In this document: positions 1-7,478 of the stretch, in pieces | Layout of the letters: every line of letters begins with the position of its first letter | How positions within the stretch are numbered: the first letter of the stretch is position 1 | NCBI RefSeq assembly: GCF_000385375.1 | Contig: NZ_ARVV01000001.1 | Span: 3,348,001-3,412,000 of the forward strand | DNA from: Methyloversatilis discipulorum | GTDB taxonomy: Bacteria > Pseudomonadota > Gammaproteobacteria > Burkholderiales > Rhodocyclaceae | Reading direction: 5' to 3' | DNA: 64,000 nt | Program-made: the position numbers and the translations under genes | Notes under the pieces: generated by a model | Told to the model about the DNA's origin: nothing | The model's input: only the letters and a program-made list of their open reading frames with translations | Database searches by the model: none

Positions 1-93
1 GACCAGCAGCGCGATGCCGACCAGCAGCGCGACCAGGCGCAGCGCGCGCGCGCCGCGCGACAGATCGACGGAGTCTTCGGCCAGCGCGCTCAT
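1..93 (-). CDS. Probable TonB-like energy transducer, N-terminal part only
   Basis: Only the first 31 codons lie in the window; the gene continues past base 1. The ATG at 93-91 overlaps the stop of the preceding exbD-type gene by one base (TGATG), so the two are translationally coupled. The visible peptide has a short charged head of about 19 residues followed by the start of a hydrophobic segment (LVALLVGIALLV). A cytoplasmic head plus one membrane anchor, placed after exbB-exbD-exbD, is what a TonB-family protein would look like. That identity comes from position and topology only, because no TonB C-terminal domain is visible. Confidence 0.55.
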   Translation of the reverse strand, partial: MSALAEDSVDLSRGARALRLVALLVGIALLV

Positions 94-497
94 CAGGTAC
101 CGATCCGCGAGGTGATGAGACCGACGTTCGCTATGCCCATGCGATTGACCAGATCGACCACCTGTATGACGCTGTTGTAGGGCGCGCGCGCCTCGCCGCG
201 GATCATCACGCTGAACTTCGGATCGCGCGCGCGCGCCGCATTGAGCTGGCCTTCGAGCTGGTCCAGCGTGACGCCGACGCCATTGACCATCAGCGCGCCG
301 CTTTCCATCACCTGCACGATCTTCACTTCGTGCTGTTCGGTGCTCGGCTTGTTCGACGGCTTGGGCAGCGTCATCGTCAGCCCCTGCACGCCGGCGGTGG
401 TCATCAGGATGAACACGACCAGCAGCACGTAGGCCAGATCCAGCATCGGCGTGACGTTGATCGAGTCGTAGGGTTTGGCTTCGGTATTGATCTGCAT
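93..497 (-). CDS. exbD: ExbD/TolR-family biopolymer transport protein (second copy)
   Basis: This 134-residue protein fits the ExbD/TolR family. A short cytoplasmic head leads into one membrane helix that begins with the family signature INVTPMLDLAYVLL. Asp20 in that motif corresponds to the conserved membrane aspartate that carries protons in ExbD/TolR. The rest is a small periplasmic domain. With the ExbB-type channel it should use proton motive force to energise an outer-membrane or envelope process. It is a paralogue of the exbD gene at 761-1171, from which it is separated by a 260-bp inverted-repeat element, and it overlaps the downstream TonB-like gene. ExbD versus TolR cannot be settled from sequence alone, but no Tol-Pal genes are nearby. 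Confidence 0.9.
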   Translation of the reverse strand: MQINTEAKPYDSINVTPMLDLAYVLLVVFILMTTAGVQGLTMTLPKPSNKPSTEQHEVKIVQVMESGALMVNGVGVTLDQLEGQLNAARARDPKFSVMIRGEARAPYNSVIQVVDLVNRMGIANVGLITSRIGT

Positions 498-500
498 TGG

Positions 501-761
501 AGCGTGGCCTCAGTTCATTTCGCCCATGCGTCGAGAGCGCAGGACAGTGCGATCGGAGCCATCGCCGCATGCGCGGCAGGATCGCGTTGCGTAGGACGTC
601 AGCGCGTTGAGTGCGCTCTCGACCCCGAGGGGCGCACGAATCTGTCCGCCCGGTCCCGCGTTGCACCTCTTTGCCTGACAGCCAGTCAGGCTGCATCGGT
701 GCGCCTTGTCCCGGCCGGCCGGATTCGCACGCGCAAGCGCGAAATGAACTGAGGCCACGCT
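501..761. repeat. Nested inverted-repeat intergenic element, copy 1
   Basis: A perfect 23-bp inverted repeat (501-523 and 739-761) bounds this spacer between two exbD genes. Inside it is a second perfect 12-bp inverted repeat (530-541 and 612-623) and a 7-bp hairpin with a 5-base loop (673-679 and 685-691; gcctgac/gtcaggc). The part from about 624 to 735 aligns clearly with the reverse complement of the element at 37983-38244, including CCCGARGG, the hairpin and ATTCGC-type ends. The arms themselves differ between copies. It may be a non-autonomous mobile element or a structured RNA. An 84-codon reading frame inside it shows no coding features. Confidence 0.75.
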
Positions 762-1171
762 CACCCCGCGACCTTCCTGGTCACCAGCCCGACTTCGGTG
801 ATGTCCAGCCGTTTGCAGATTTCGAGCACCGCCGACACCTTTTCGTAGTGCGCGGCGGCGTCGCCCTTGAGCACCACCGGCAGCGCCGGGTTGGCGCTCT
901 TGTACTGGCCGAGCCGCGCTTCGAGCGTGGCCATGTCGACCGGGTAGGCGTCGAGGAACACGTCGCCGGCGGCGGTGATGGTGATGGCCTTGGTCTGCGG
1001 CTTGGCGAGACTTCCGCCGGCCTGCGTCTGCGGCGCCTCGACCTTGATGCCCTGCACCGAGGCGGTGGTCATGATGATGAACACCACCAGCAGCACGTAG
1101 GCCAGGTCCAGCATCGGCGTGACGTTGATTTCGTCGTAGGGCTGGTTGTCGTCCTTGACGTCGGCGGACAT
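761..1171 (-). CDS. exbD: ExbD/TolR-family biopolymer transport protein (first copy)
   Basis: This 136-residue ExbD/TolR-family protein has a 25-residue cytoplasmic head, one membrane helix and a periplasmic domain. The signature INVTPMLDLAYVLLVVF places the conserved proton-carrying aspartate at Asp22. It follows the ExbB-type channel gene by 15 bases and is clearly in the same operon. Its stop lies at the edge of the inverted-repeat element that separates it from the second exbD gene. Two ExbD subunits for one ExbB suggest a heteromeric stator or a recent duplication; the two proteins share the membrane motif but differ in the periplasmic half. Confidence 0.92.
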   Translation of the reverse strand: MSADVKDDNQPYDEINVTPMLDLAYVLLVVFIIMTTASVQGIKVEAPQTQAGGSLAKPQTKAITITAAGDVFLDAYPVDMATLEARLGQYKSANPALPVVLKGDAAAHYEKVSAVLEICKRLDITEVGLVTRKVAG

Positions 1172-1186
1172 GGCGCGCTGGTGCCC

Positions 1187-2863
1187 TTATCGGCCGTGAA
1201 CTTCAGCGACGCGAGTGATGAACTCGTCGACGAAGATCTGCATGTCGGCGCTGATGTTCTTGATGCGCGACGCGAGGTAGTTGTAGCCGAACAGCGCCGG
1301 GATGGCGACGGCGAGGCCGGCCACCGTGGCCAGCAGCGCGGCGGCGATGCCCGGCGCGATGGCGTTCACGTTCACGTCACCCGCCGCGGCGATCGCGGCG
1401 AAGGTGATCATGACGCCGACCACGGTGCCGAGCAGGCCGAGGAAGGGGCCGCCGGAAATGGCGATGGTCAGCAGCACCATCTGCGAATTGAGCTTGTGCG
1501 ACTCGCGCACCAGATCGGCGTCGATCGATGCCTTGATCGCGTCCATCGACGCACCAGTCAGGCCGGCCGCCTCGCCCTGCGCGTCGAAGCGCTTGCGGAT
1601 TTCGCGCAGACCGGCGCCGTACAGGCGGAACAGCGACGAGCTCTTGTGCGTGGCGCCCTGATCGAGCGTCAGGAAGTCGGTGCTGGCGCCGCGGAAGCGC
1701 TGCAGGAAGGCGCGGTTGTCGCCGTCGATGCGGCCGACCAGCAAGGCCTTGGCGATCATCACCCAGCAGCTGATGACGAACATGACGGCGAGGATGACGA
1801 TGACCACCCAGGCGTCGACGGTGAGGTTGTCGATCAGGATGCCGAAGTAGTTGTGACCACCTTCTTCACCCTCGACGGCGTCTTCGCGCACCGTCACGAA
1901 GGTCGCGTCAGCGCCCTGCCCGGCCGCGGCCAGCTTGATCCAGTCGGCGCTGCGCGCGGTGTTCGCCAGCTGCAGCTCGTCCAGTTCACCGGTGAAGCCG
2001 TCACCGATCACCACCTCGGCCTGTTCAGCCGGCAAGGTGGCATCGGCCGAAGCAACCGGCTGACCATCGACATAGAGCGTCGCCTTGCCGCCACCGACCG
2101 TCGCCGCGACGTGCTGCCAGGCACCCGGCTTCAGCGCGCCGCCCGCCACACGGGTGGCGCCGACATTCAGCACATAGGCGCTGTCCTCGACCTTCACCGT
2201 CAGCGTGCCCTGCGCATACAGCGTGGCCTGCTGCGCTGCCGCCGGCTTGATCCAGGCCGACATCGTCCACGCGCCGCCGGCGGAGGTGGCCAGTTGCGGT
2301 GCAGCCGGCACGCGCAGCGCGCTGCCGTTGAAGATCGCCGCGTCGCCGAGCAGCGCCGCCTTCTGCAGCGTGACAGTGCCGGCTGCGGTCAGCGCACTGG
2401 CGGACGCGTCAGCCAGCGGTGCCGCTTCGGCGAACTGCCAGGCGCCGACAGTCGAGCCGTCCCAGGTCGTCTTGCTGTCCGGCGTGCCGCCGACCGCGGC
2501 GTTGCCGAAGTAGGCATACAGCGTCGTGCTCTGGCCCGGCGCGATCAAGGGCACCTGCACCCACACGACCGCCAGCTCGTTCAGGCTGTCGTAACGCTCG
2601 ACGTGGTGCTTCAGCACCGTCTTGTCGTCACCGGCGACGAAACGCAGGTCGGAGCCGTCTTCCTTCGCCGCGGTGAAGTCGAAATTGCCGCTGTGCAGCC
2701 GCACGGCGACCGGCACCGACGACTGCGGCGCAGTGATCGCCACACCGGTGGCGGAGGTATCGAGCGTGACGGTGCGGCGGGCGGTCCACGCCTCGTCCCA
2801 CCAGGCGTTGGCAAAAGTAGGGGCAAGCGCCAGCAGGGCGCCGAAGGCAATGATGTTTTTCAT
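1187..2863 (-). CDS. ExbB/TolQ proton channel fused to DUF2341 and LamG-like extracytoplasmic domains
   Basis: From the ATG at 2863 the protein is 558 residues; the frame stays open 20 codons further upstream, but this start gives a clean signal peptide (MKNIIAFGALL..., cleavage near residue 20). Domain order: a DUF2341-type region at about 21-120 (begins WWDEAWTARR), a LamG/concanavalin-like region at about 135-320 (LYVDGQPV, GELDELQLANTARS), then a MotA/TolQ/ExbB channel with helices near 352-377, 464-490 and 505-525 and the motif PFLGLLGTVVGV. Ordinary ExbB is about 230 residues and lacks the exported module. The two exbD genes and a TonB-like gene follow. The exported part probably senses or binds an envelope ligand; the substrate is unknown. 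Confidence 0.85.
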   Translation of the reverse strand: MKNIIAFGALLALAPTFANAWWDEAWTARRTVTLDTSATGVAITAPQSSVPVAVRLHSGNFDFTAAKEDGSDLRFVAGDDKTVLKHHVERYDSLNELAVVWVQVPLIAPGQSTTLYAYFGNAAVGGTPDSKTTWDGSTVGAWQFAEAAPLADASASALTAAGTVTLQKAALLGDAAIFNGSALRVPAAPQLATSAGGAWTMSAWIKPAAAQQATLYAQGTLTVKVEDSAYVLNVGATRVAGGALKPGAWQHVAATVGGGKATLYVDGQPVASADATLPAEQAEVVIGDGFTGELDELQLANTARSADWIKLAAAGQGADATFVTVREDAVEGEEGGHNYFGILIDNLTVDAWVVIVILAVMFVISCWVMIAKALLVGRIDGDNRAFLQRFRGASTDFLTLDQGATHKSSSLFRLYGAGLREIRKRFDAQGEAAGLTGASMDAIKASIDADLVRESHKLNSQMVLLTIAISGGPFLGLLGTVVGVMITFAAIAAAGDVNVNAIAPGIAAALLATVAGLAVAIPALFGYNYLASRIKNISADMQIFVDEFITRVAEVHGR

Positions 2864-3047
2864 GGCAGGCAGGGAAAATTTCAGGCCGGATTCTCGCGGC
2901 CCAAGGTGTCCTTGCCATGACATGAAATATGGGGATGGATAGTCCGAACGGACTATCGCGACTTGCGCATCGATGCTGGACGCGGCGCGGGACCAGTCTG
3001 GCGGCCCTCTCAGATCACCGGCTCCGGCGACCGGTCAGGCGCCCCCT

Positions 3048-3138
3048 TGTAGGAGCGGTCCTCTGACCGCGACGCAGCGGTTGCAGTCCACCGGCTCCGA
3101 TACAGGCTGCTGTCGGGGTCAGAGGACCCCTCCCACAG
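3048..3138. repeat. REPIN-like doublet A
   Basis: This is a 91-bp unit that begins tgtaggagcggtcctctgac and ends gaggacccctcccacag. Each end carries a small GGTC/GACC hairpin, and the two ends face each other, as in REP doublets. It is followed 35 bp later by a second unit of the same length, and a third copy occurs in the opposite orientation at 10904-10992. The central part (ccgatacaggctgctgtcg) is shared by all copies. No transposase of the RAYT type is in the window. Confidence 0.7.
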
Positions 3139-3173
3139 AATCATGGCTTCCGTGGCGGATCGTGCGCACCTAC

Positions 3174-3264
3174 TGTAGGAGCGGTCTTCTGACCGCGACA
3201 CGGCGGTTGCAGTCCCCAGCCTCCGATACAGGCCGCTGTCGCAGTCAGAAGACCGCCCGCACAG
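3174..3264. repeat. REPIN-like doublet B
   Basis: This second 91-bp unit has the same organisation as the copy at 3048-3138: tgtaggagcggtcttctgac at one end, gtcagaagaccgcccgcacag at the other, with the shared centre tccgataca. The two copies differ by scattered substitutions that keep the end hairpins. Together with its neighbour it fills most of the 430-bp gap between the exbB-like gene and truC; I see no gene in that gap. Confidence 0.7.
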
Positions 3265-3293
3265 CGTGCACTGCCGGACGCGCGTGAATCAGC

Positions 3294-4064
3294 TTACTGA
3301 CCGCCAAGCAGCGGATGCACGGCCTCCGGCCTCAGCACCTCCGCATCCCACCCGAACACCTCTGCCAGCCGCTCGAAAGCCGCACCCGGCCCGCAGCGCA
3401 GTTCGATGCCGGCGCCGCTGAGCGGGTGACGGATATGCATATGTATACAGGCGAGCAGCAGCCGCGACTCGCCGCACAGCGTGGCGACGTAGCGGTTGTG
3501 CGCGCCCTTGCCGTAACTGGCGTCGCCGATGACCGGATGGGCGATGTGCTTCAGGTGACGGCGGATCTGGTGCGTGCGGCCGGTCAGCGGCATCGCCTCG
3601 ACCAGCGCGTAGCGGCTGCTCGGGTAGCGGTCGATCGCCACCGGCATTTCGGCCACGGCCAGGCGCCGGTAGCGGGTGACGGCCGGCTGCGCCGCCAACG
3701 GTTCGGCGCCCTCGCGTGCGCCGCGCGGGTCGATCGCGTCGTCGATGCGGCGCAACGGGTGGTCGATCTCGCCCGACTCCGGCGGGTGGCCGCGCACCAC
3801 CGCGAGATAGCGCTTGGCCGGCAGGTGCTGCGCGAACTGCTGCGCCAGCGCATGCGCCGACGCGGCGTCGAGCGCGAACACCAGCACGCCCGAGGTGCCG
3901 CGGTCCAGCCGGTGCACCGGCCACACGCGCTGGCCGATCTGGTCGCGCAGCCGCTGCACCGCGAACTCGGTTTCGTGGCGATCGAGCGCGGTGCGATGCA
4001 CCAGCAGGCCGGACGGCTTGTCGATGGCGATCATCTGCGCGTCGCGGTAGAGGATGTCGAGCAT
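3294..4064 (-). CDS. truC: tRNA pseudouridine(65) synthase
   Basis: This 256-residue RluA-family pseudouridine synthase is close in length to E. coli TruC (about 260). It begins MLDILYRDAQMIAIDKPSG, matching the TruC N-terminus rather than the longer RluA/C/D proteins with an S4 domain. The catalytic motif HRLDRGTSG gives the nucleophile Asp54. Later RTHQIRRHLKHI and the HPVIGDASYG motif are also typical. TruC modifies U65 in the T-stem of certain tRNAs. The gene is transcribed away from the histidine kinase gene across a 230-bp spacer, and its 3' end faces the REPIN-like repeats. Confidence 0.9.
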   Translation of the reverse strand: MLDILYRDAQMIAIDKPSGLLVHRTALDRHETEFAVQRLRDQIGQRVWPVHRLDRGTSGVLVFALDAASAHALAQQFAQHLPAKRYLAVVRGHPPESGEIDHPLRRIDDAIDPRGAREGAEPLAAQPAVTRYRRLAVAEMPVAIDRYPSSRYALVEAMPLTGRTHQIRRHLKHIAHPVIGDASYGKGAHNRYVATLCGESRLLLACIHMHIRHPLSGAGIELRCGPGAAFERLAEVFGWDAEVLRPEAVHPLLGGQ

Positions 4065-4294
4065 GGGAGGACTGGTTCAGGGGTCGCCGCGGATCATGCC
4101 CGAAGGCGCCGCGCCGTGGCGCGAAGGGCGCATCCCTTGTCCGGGATCAACACCTGCGCTTGCCCGCCCGGGCACCATCGCGTCCGCTCGGCCCTTTCAG
4201 GCCTGCCCGCACACGCCGACCGGCCGCACCAGACGATGCCGGCGGCGATGGTGTCGGAGACCGACGACAACACAACACAGAACAGAGCCGCCCC

Positions 4295-5626
4295 ATGACC
4301 TTCATGCCTGCCCCTGCCCTGCCGGACGAGGCCGCACGCCTCGCCGCGCTGGCCGAATACGCCATCCTCGATACCGACGCCGATCCGCTCTACGACGACT
4401 TCGTGCTGCTCGCGACCCGCCTGTGCGGCACGCCGATGGCCTATATCAGCCTGGTCGACCACGACCGCCAGTGGTTCAAGGCGCGTACCGGCGGCGGGCC
4501 GGACGAGACGCCGCGCAGCATTGCGCTGTGCAGCCACGCGATCGCTCAGCGCGAGGTGTTCGTGGTCGAGGATACGCACGCCGACGTGCGCTTCGCCGGC
4601 AATCCGCTGGTCACCGGTGCGCCGCACATCCGCTTCTACGCCGGCGCGCCGCTGGTGACGCCGGAAGGTCATGCGGTCGGCGCGCTGTGCGTGGCCGATC
4701 ACGTGGCGCGCCAGCTCAGCGCCGGGCAGATCGAATCGCTGGCGGCACTGGCGCGACACGTCGTGTCGCAGCTCGAACTGCGCCGCGCCACGCTGCGTCA
4801 GGAGCGCACGCGGCGCGCACTCGAAGCGTCGGAACGCCGCCTGCGCGACATGAACGAACACCTGGAAGAACGCGTCGCCGCGCGCACGCTGGAACTGCGC
4901 CAGCTCAACGACGATCTGGCCGCCTTCGGCTACTCGTGCGCGCACGATCTGCGCACGCCGCTGCGCGCCATCGACGGCTTCTCGCGCATCCTGATGGAAG
5001 AGGCGGCGGCCAGCCTGAACGACGAACAACGCCTGTACCTCGACCGCATCGTCGCCAACACGGTGCGCATGGGCGAGCTGATCGACGCCATCCTCGACTT
5101 CTCGCGCATCGGCAGCAAGTCGCCACAGGTACAACGCATCAACCCGGCCGCGCTGGTGCGCGAGGTGATCGCCTCGCACCCCGGCTACCGCGACGACAAG
5201 CGCGTCAAGGTCGACATCGGCACCCTGCCCGACACGCTGGCCGACCCGGTGCTGTTCCGTCAGGTGTGGCAGAACCTGATCGACAACGCGCTGAAATTCT
5301 CACGCGCGCAACCGCGCAGCGAAGTGACGGTGGAAGGCTGGATAGAACCGGGCCGCGCCTGCTACGCGGTCAGCGACAACGGCCCCGGCTTCGACCCGTC
5401 GCAGGCGCACCGGCTGTTCCGCGTGTTCGAACGCCTGCATCCGGCGGCCGAACATCCCGGCGTGGGCGCGGGCCTGGCCATCGTGTCGCGCATCGTGTCG
5501 CGCCACGGCGGGCGCATCCGCGCCGAGTCGGCGGCTGGCGGCGGCGCACGTTTCGTCGTCGAAATGCCGCTGGCGCGCGCCGGCGCACTCACCCGCGTGG
5601 CGGAGCCGGAAACGGCCGCCGCCTGA
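4295..5626 (+). CDS. GAF-domain sensor histidine kinase
   Basis: From the ATG at 4295 the protein is 443 residues; a longer open frame upstream overlaps truC and is not credible. It has a GAF domain at about 20-165, a charged coiled-coil linker (about 175-210), a HisKA domain with H-box SCAHDLRTPL (phospho-acceptor His217), an N-box (WQNLIDNALKFSR, about 325-337) and a G1 motif DNGPGFD (Asp361). No membrane segment or signal peptide is visible, so it is a soluble kinase. The H-box and following AIDGFSRIL resemble phytochrome-type kinases, but the chromophore and PHY domains are absent. No response regulator is adjacent, so partner and signal are unknown. Confidence 0.88.
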   Translation: MTFMPAPALPDEAARLAALAEYAILDTDADPLYDDFVLLATRLCGTPMAYISLVDHDRQWFKARTGGGPDETPRSIALCSHAIAQREVFVVEDTHADVRFAGNPLVTGAPHIRFYAGAPLVTPEGHAVGALCVADHVARQLSAGQIESLAALARHVVSQLELRRATLRQERTRRALEASERRLRDMNEHLEERVAARTLELRQLNDDLAAFGYSCAHDLRTPLRAIDGFSRILMEEAAASLNDEQRLYLDRIVANTVRMGELIDAILDFSRIGSKSPQVQRINPAALVREVIASHPGYRDDKRVKVDIGTLPDTLADPVLFRQVWQNLIDNALKFSRAQPRSEVTVEGWIEPGRACYAVSDNGPGFDPSQAHRLFRVFERLHPAAEHPGVGAGLAIVSRIVSRHGGRIRAESAAGGGARFVVEMPLARAGALTRVAEPETAAA

Positions 5627-5680
5627 CATCGAGGCGCCGACGGTGCTAGATTGACAGCACCATCCAGCGGGAGGTGAGTC

Positions 5681-5953
5681 ATGACTGATGCACGCACGTG
5701 TGAATACATCGTCGATCTGACGAATCACTCAAACCGCCTGCGGCTCGAAGCCGCCGTGCCGGGGCGTCCGATGAAGGTGGTGGTGCGCGACCCGGCGCAT
5801 CCGGACGGGCCGGCGATCCACGGCACCGGCCTGCTCAGCGCCGACGGCCGCAGCTTCGCCATCGACATCCCGACGCCGTCGGGGCTGCACCACCAGGCCT
5901 GTGACTGGGCCAGGCTGAGTGCCGAACTGAACACCTATTCAGAGTTCGACTGA
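5681..5953 (+). CDS. Small hypothetical protein (90 aa)
   Basis: This 90-residue protein is preceded by a strong ribosome-binding site (gggaggtgagtc) that fixes the start at 5681. It has no signal peptide or membrane segment. The sequence has mixed polar and hydrophobic stretches (VVVRDPAHPDGPAIHGTG, FAIDIPTPSG) that look like a small beta-rich domain. It follows the histidine kinase gene by 54 bases in the same direction and may be co-transcribed with it. I do not recognise the family. Confidence 0.7.
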   Translation: MTDARTCEYIVDLTNHSNRLRLEAAVPGRPMKVVVRDPAHPDGPAIHGTGLLSADGRSFAIDIPTPSGLHHQACDWARLSAELNTYSEFD

Positions 5954-5968
5954 ACGCTGCGGCGCGGC

Positions 5969-6526
5969 TCAGCGCTCGCGTCGCCCGTCCGGCAGACCGA
6001 GCGCGCGCCAGCCGTCGATGCCCAGCTTCTGCAGCGTTTCGATATTGCGCTCGTAGATGCTCTCGGCTTCGGGGAAGGCATCGACCGCGCGCGTGACGCT
6101 GGCCTCGCGCAGCAGGTGTATGGTCGGAAACGGGGCGCGGTTGGTGTAGTTGCCGATGTCGTCGGGCTCGGTTTCGGCGAACTGCCACTGCGGGTGGAAG
6201 GCGGCGACCTGGATCACGCCTTCGTGACCCTGCTCGCTGACGGCCTCGTCGACGATGTCGAGGAAGTCGTTGAAATCGAGGAAATCGCCGAGCAGCGAGG
6301 CGTGCATGATCAGCGTGGTATCGACCTGCTGTGGATCGGCCGCGGCGAGAAAGTCGATCTCGCGGTCGATGTCTTCGAGCAGGCCGTCGAGGTGCTTCGC
6401 CTCGCTCACCACGTAACGCACCTGCTCCTTCACATACACCGCCTTGGCGAACGGGCACAGATTGAGCCCGATGACCGCCTTCTCGATCCAGTTGCGGGTG
6501 GCGGCGATGACTTCATCCTTGTTCAT
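5969..6526 (-). CDS. DUF1415 family protein
   Basis: This is a 185-residue soluble protein. The N-terminus contains WIEKAVIGLNLCPFAKAVY, which is characteristic of the DUF1415 family, and later stretches such as FLDFNDFLDIVDEAV and APFPTIHLLREASV also fit. The conserved Cys-Pro-Phe-Ala-Lys near residue 25 suggests a functional cysteine, but no reaction is known to me for the family. The start at 6526 overlaps the stop of the alpha/beta hydrolase gene by one base (TGATG), so the two are translated as a coupled pair. The gene converges on the 90-residue hypothetical gene with a 15-bp gap. Confidence 0.82.
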   Translation of the reverse strand: MNKDEVIAATRNWIEKAVIGLNLCPFAKAVYVKEQVRYVVSEAKHLDGLLEDIDREIDFLAAADPQQVDTTLIMHASLLGDFLDFNDFLDIVDEAVSEQGHEGVIQVAAFHPQWQFAETEPDDIGNYTNRAPFPTIHLLREASVTRAVDAFPEAESIYERNIETLQKLGIDGWRALGLPDGRRER

Positions 6527-7437
6527 CAGACAGAATCTTCCAGCAGGAATTGTTCGACCGGCGCGGTCTGCGCGATGTCCATGAACATCGGCGCGTGACC
6601 GACACCGGGTATTTCGAGCGTGCGTGCCTTCGGGCCGCGTGCGCTCATCTGCGTCAGCGTGTCGTGCGTCAGCAGGTCGGATTGTGCACCGCGCACGCAC
6701 AGCGTCGGGCAGCGTATCGCGTCGTACAGATTCCACAGTTCGATGTCGCCGAGGAACTGCATGGCGGCCAGCGGCTTGCCGATGTCCGGGTCGTAGCCCA
6801 TTTCGAAACCGCCCTCCGCCGACGGCCGCGTCACGTGAACGGTCAGGTGGCGCCACTGCGCGTCGGTCAGCGGGCCGAAAGGCGCGCTGACGACACGGAT
6901 GTAGCGCTCGGCCTCGTCCAGCGACGCGAACTTCGGTGCCTTGCCGACGTACTCGGCGATGCGGCGCAGGCTGACCGCCGTGACCACCGGACCGACGTCG
7001 TTCAGCACCATGCGCGTGACCGGTGTCTGCGGCAGCGCGGCCAGCGCCATGCCGATCAGGCCACCCATCGAGGTGCCGAACCAGTGCACCTGTTCGACGC
7101 CGAGGCGGGCGATCAGCGTCACCATGTCGCCGACGTACTGCGGCACGCCGTAGCCTGCCGCGTCCGGCAGCCAGTCGCTGCGGCCGCGCCCGACCACGTC
7201 CGGGCAGACGACGCGGTAATGTTGCGACAGGCGCTGCGCAAGGAAGTCGAAATCGCGGCCAACCCGGGTCAACCCATGCACGCAAATGAGCACCCGCGGG
7301 TTGTCCGGCTCGCCCCACTCGGCATAGGCCATCCGGTGCAGCCCCTTCGGGTTGGCACACTGCACGTGCAGCAGCCGCGGCTGTTCGCTCACCCGCGCCC
7401 GCCCGAACCACCCCGCCACCTTGTCGATCACGCCCAT
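6526..7437 (-). CDS. Alpha/beta hydrolase
   Basis: This 303-residue alpha/beta-hydrolase-fold enzyme has the oxyanion region VHGLTRVGRDFD, the nucleophile elbow GTSMGG with Ser123, and the C-terminal catalytic-histidine motif GVGHAPMF. Esterase, lipase or C-C bond hydrolase activity would all fit; the substrate cannot be read from the sequence. It lies downstream of comEC on the same strand and is coupled to the DUF1415 gene. The 36 bases before its ATG are a G-rich heptamer array that also contains the comEC stop codon, so translation initiation here may be affected by mRNA structure. Confidence 0.88.
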   Translation of the reverse strand: MGVIDKVAGWFGRARVSEQPRLLHVQCANPKGLHRMAYAEWGEPDNPRVLICVHGLTRVGRDFDFLAQRLSQHYRVVCPDVVGRGRSDWLPDAAGYGVPQYVGDMVTLIARLGVEQVHWFGTSMGGLIGMALAALPQTPVTRMVLNDVGPVVTAVSLRRIAEYVGKAPKFASLDEAERYIRVVSAPFGPLTDAQWRHLTVHVTRPSAEGGFEMGYDPDIGKPLAAMQFLGDIELWNLYDAIRCPTLCVRGAQSDLLTHDTLTQMSARGPKARTLEIPGVGHAPMFMDIAQTAPVEQFLLEDSV

Positions 7438-7441
7438 GTCG

Positions 7442-7478
7442 CCCCCTAGCCTCTTGCCCCTAACCCCTGGCCCCTAGA
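7442..7478 (-). repeat. G-rich heptamer array between comEC and hydrolase genes
   Basis: Read on the minus strand this is a run of degenerate heptamers: TAGGGGC, CAGGGGT, TAGGGGC, AAGAGGC, TAGGGGG. The first unit contains the comEC stop codon and the last lies four bases before the hydrolase ATG. At least four runs of three or more G within 35 bases could fold as a G-quadruplex in the mRNA. A second, similar array lies at 14049-14090 before recJ. Confidence 0.6.

Noticed and set aside
510..764. An 84-codon frame inside the first inverted-repeat element
   Set aside because: Its two ends are the arms of the inverted repeat and there is no ribosome site or family resemblance.
611..2920. A 769-codon open frame on the plus strand
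   Set aside because: It is antisense to the ExbB-type fusion gene, is rich in Arg, His, Gly and Asp as expected for an antisense GC-rich frame, and has no motif.
3048..3264. CRISPR-like tandem arrangement
   Set aside because: Only two units of 91 bp with internal hairpins and no spacer pattern; they match dispersed REP-type doublets instead.
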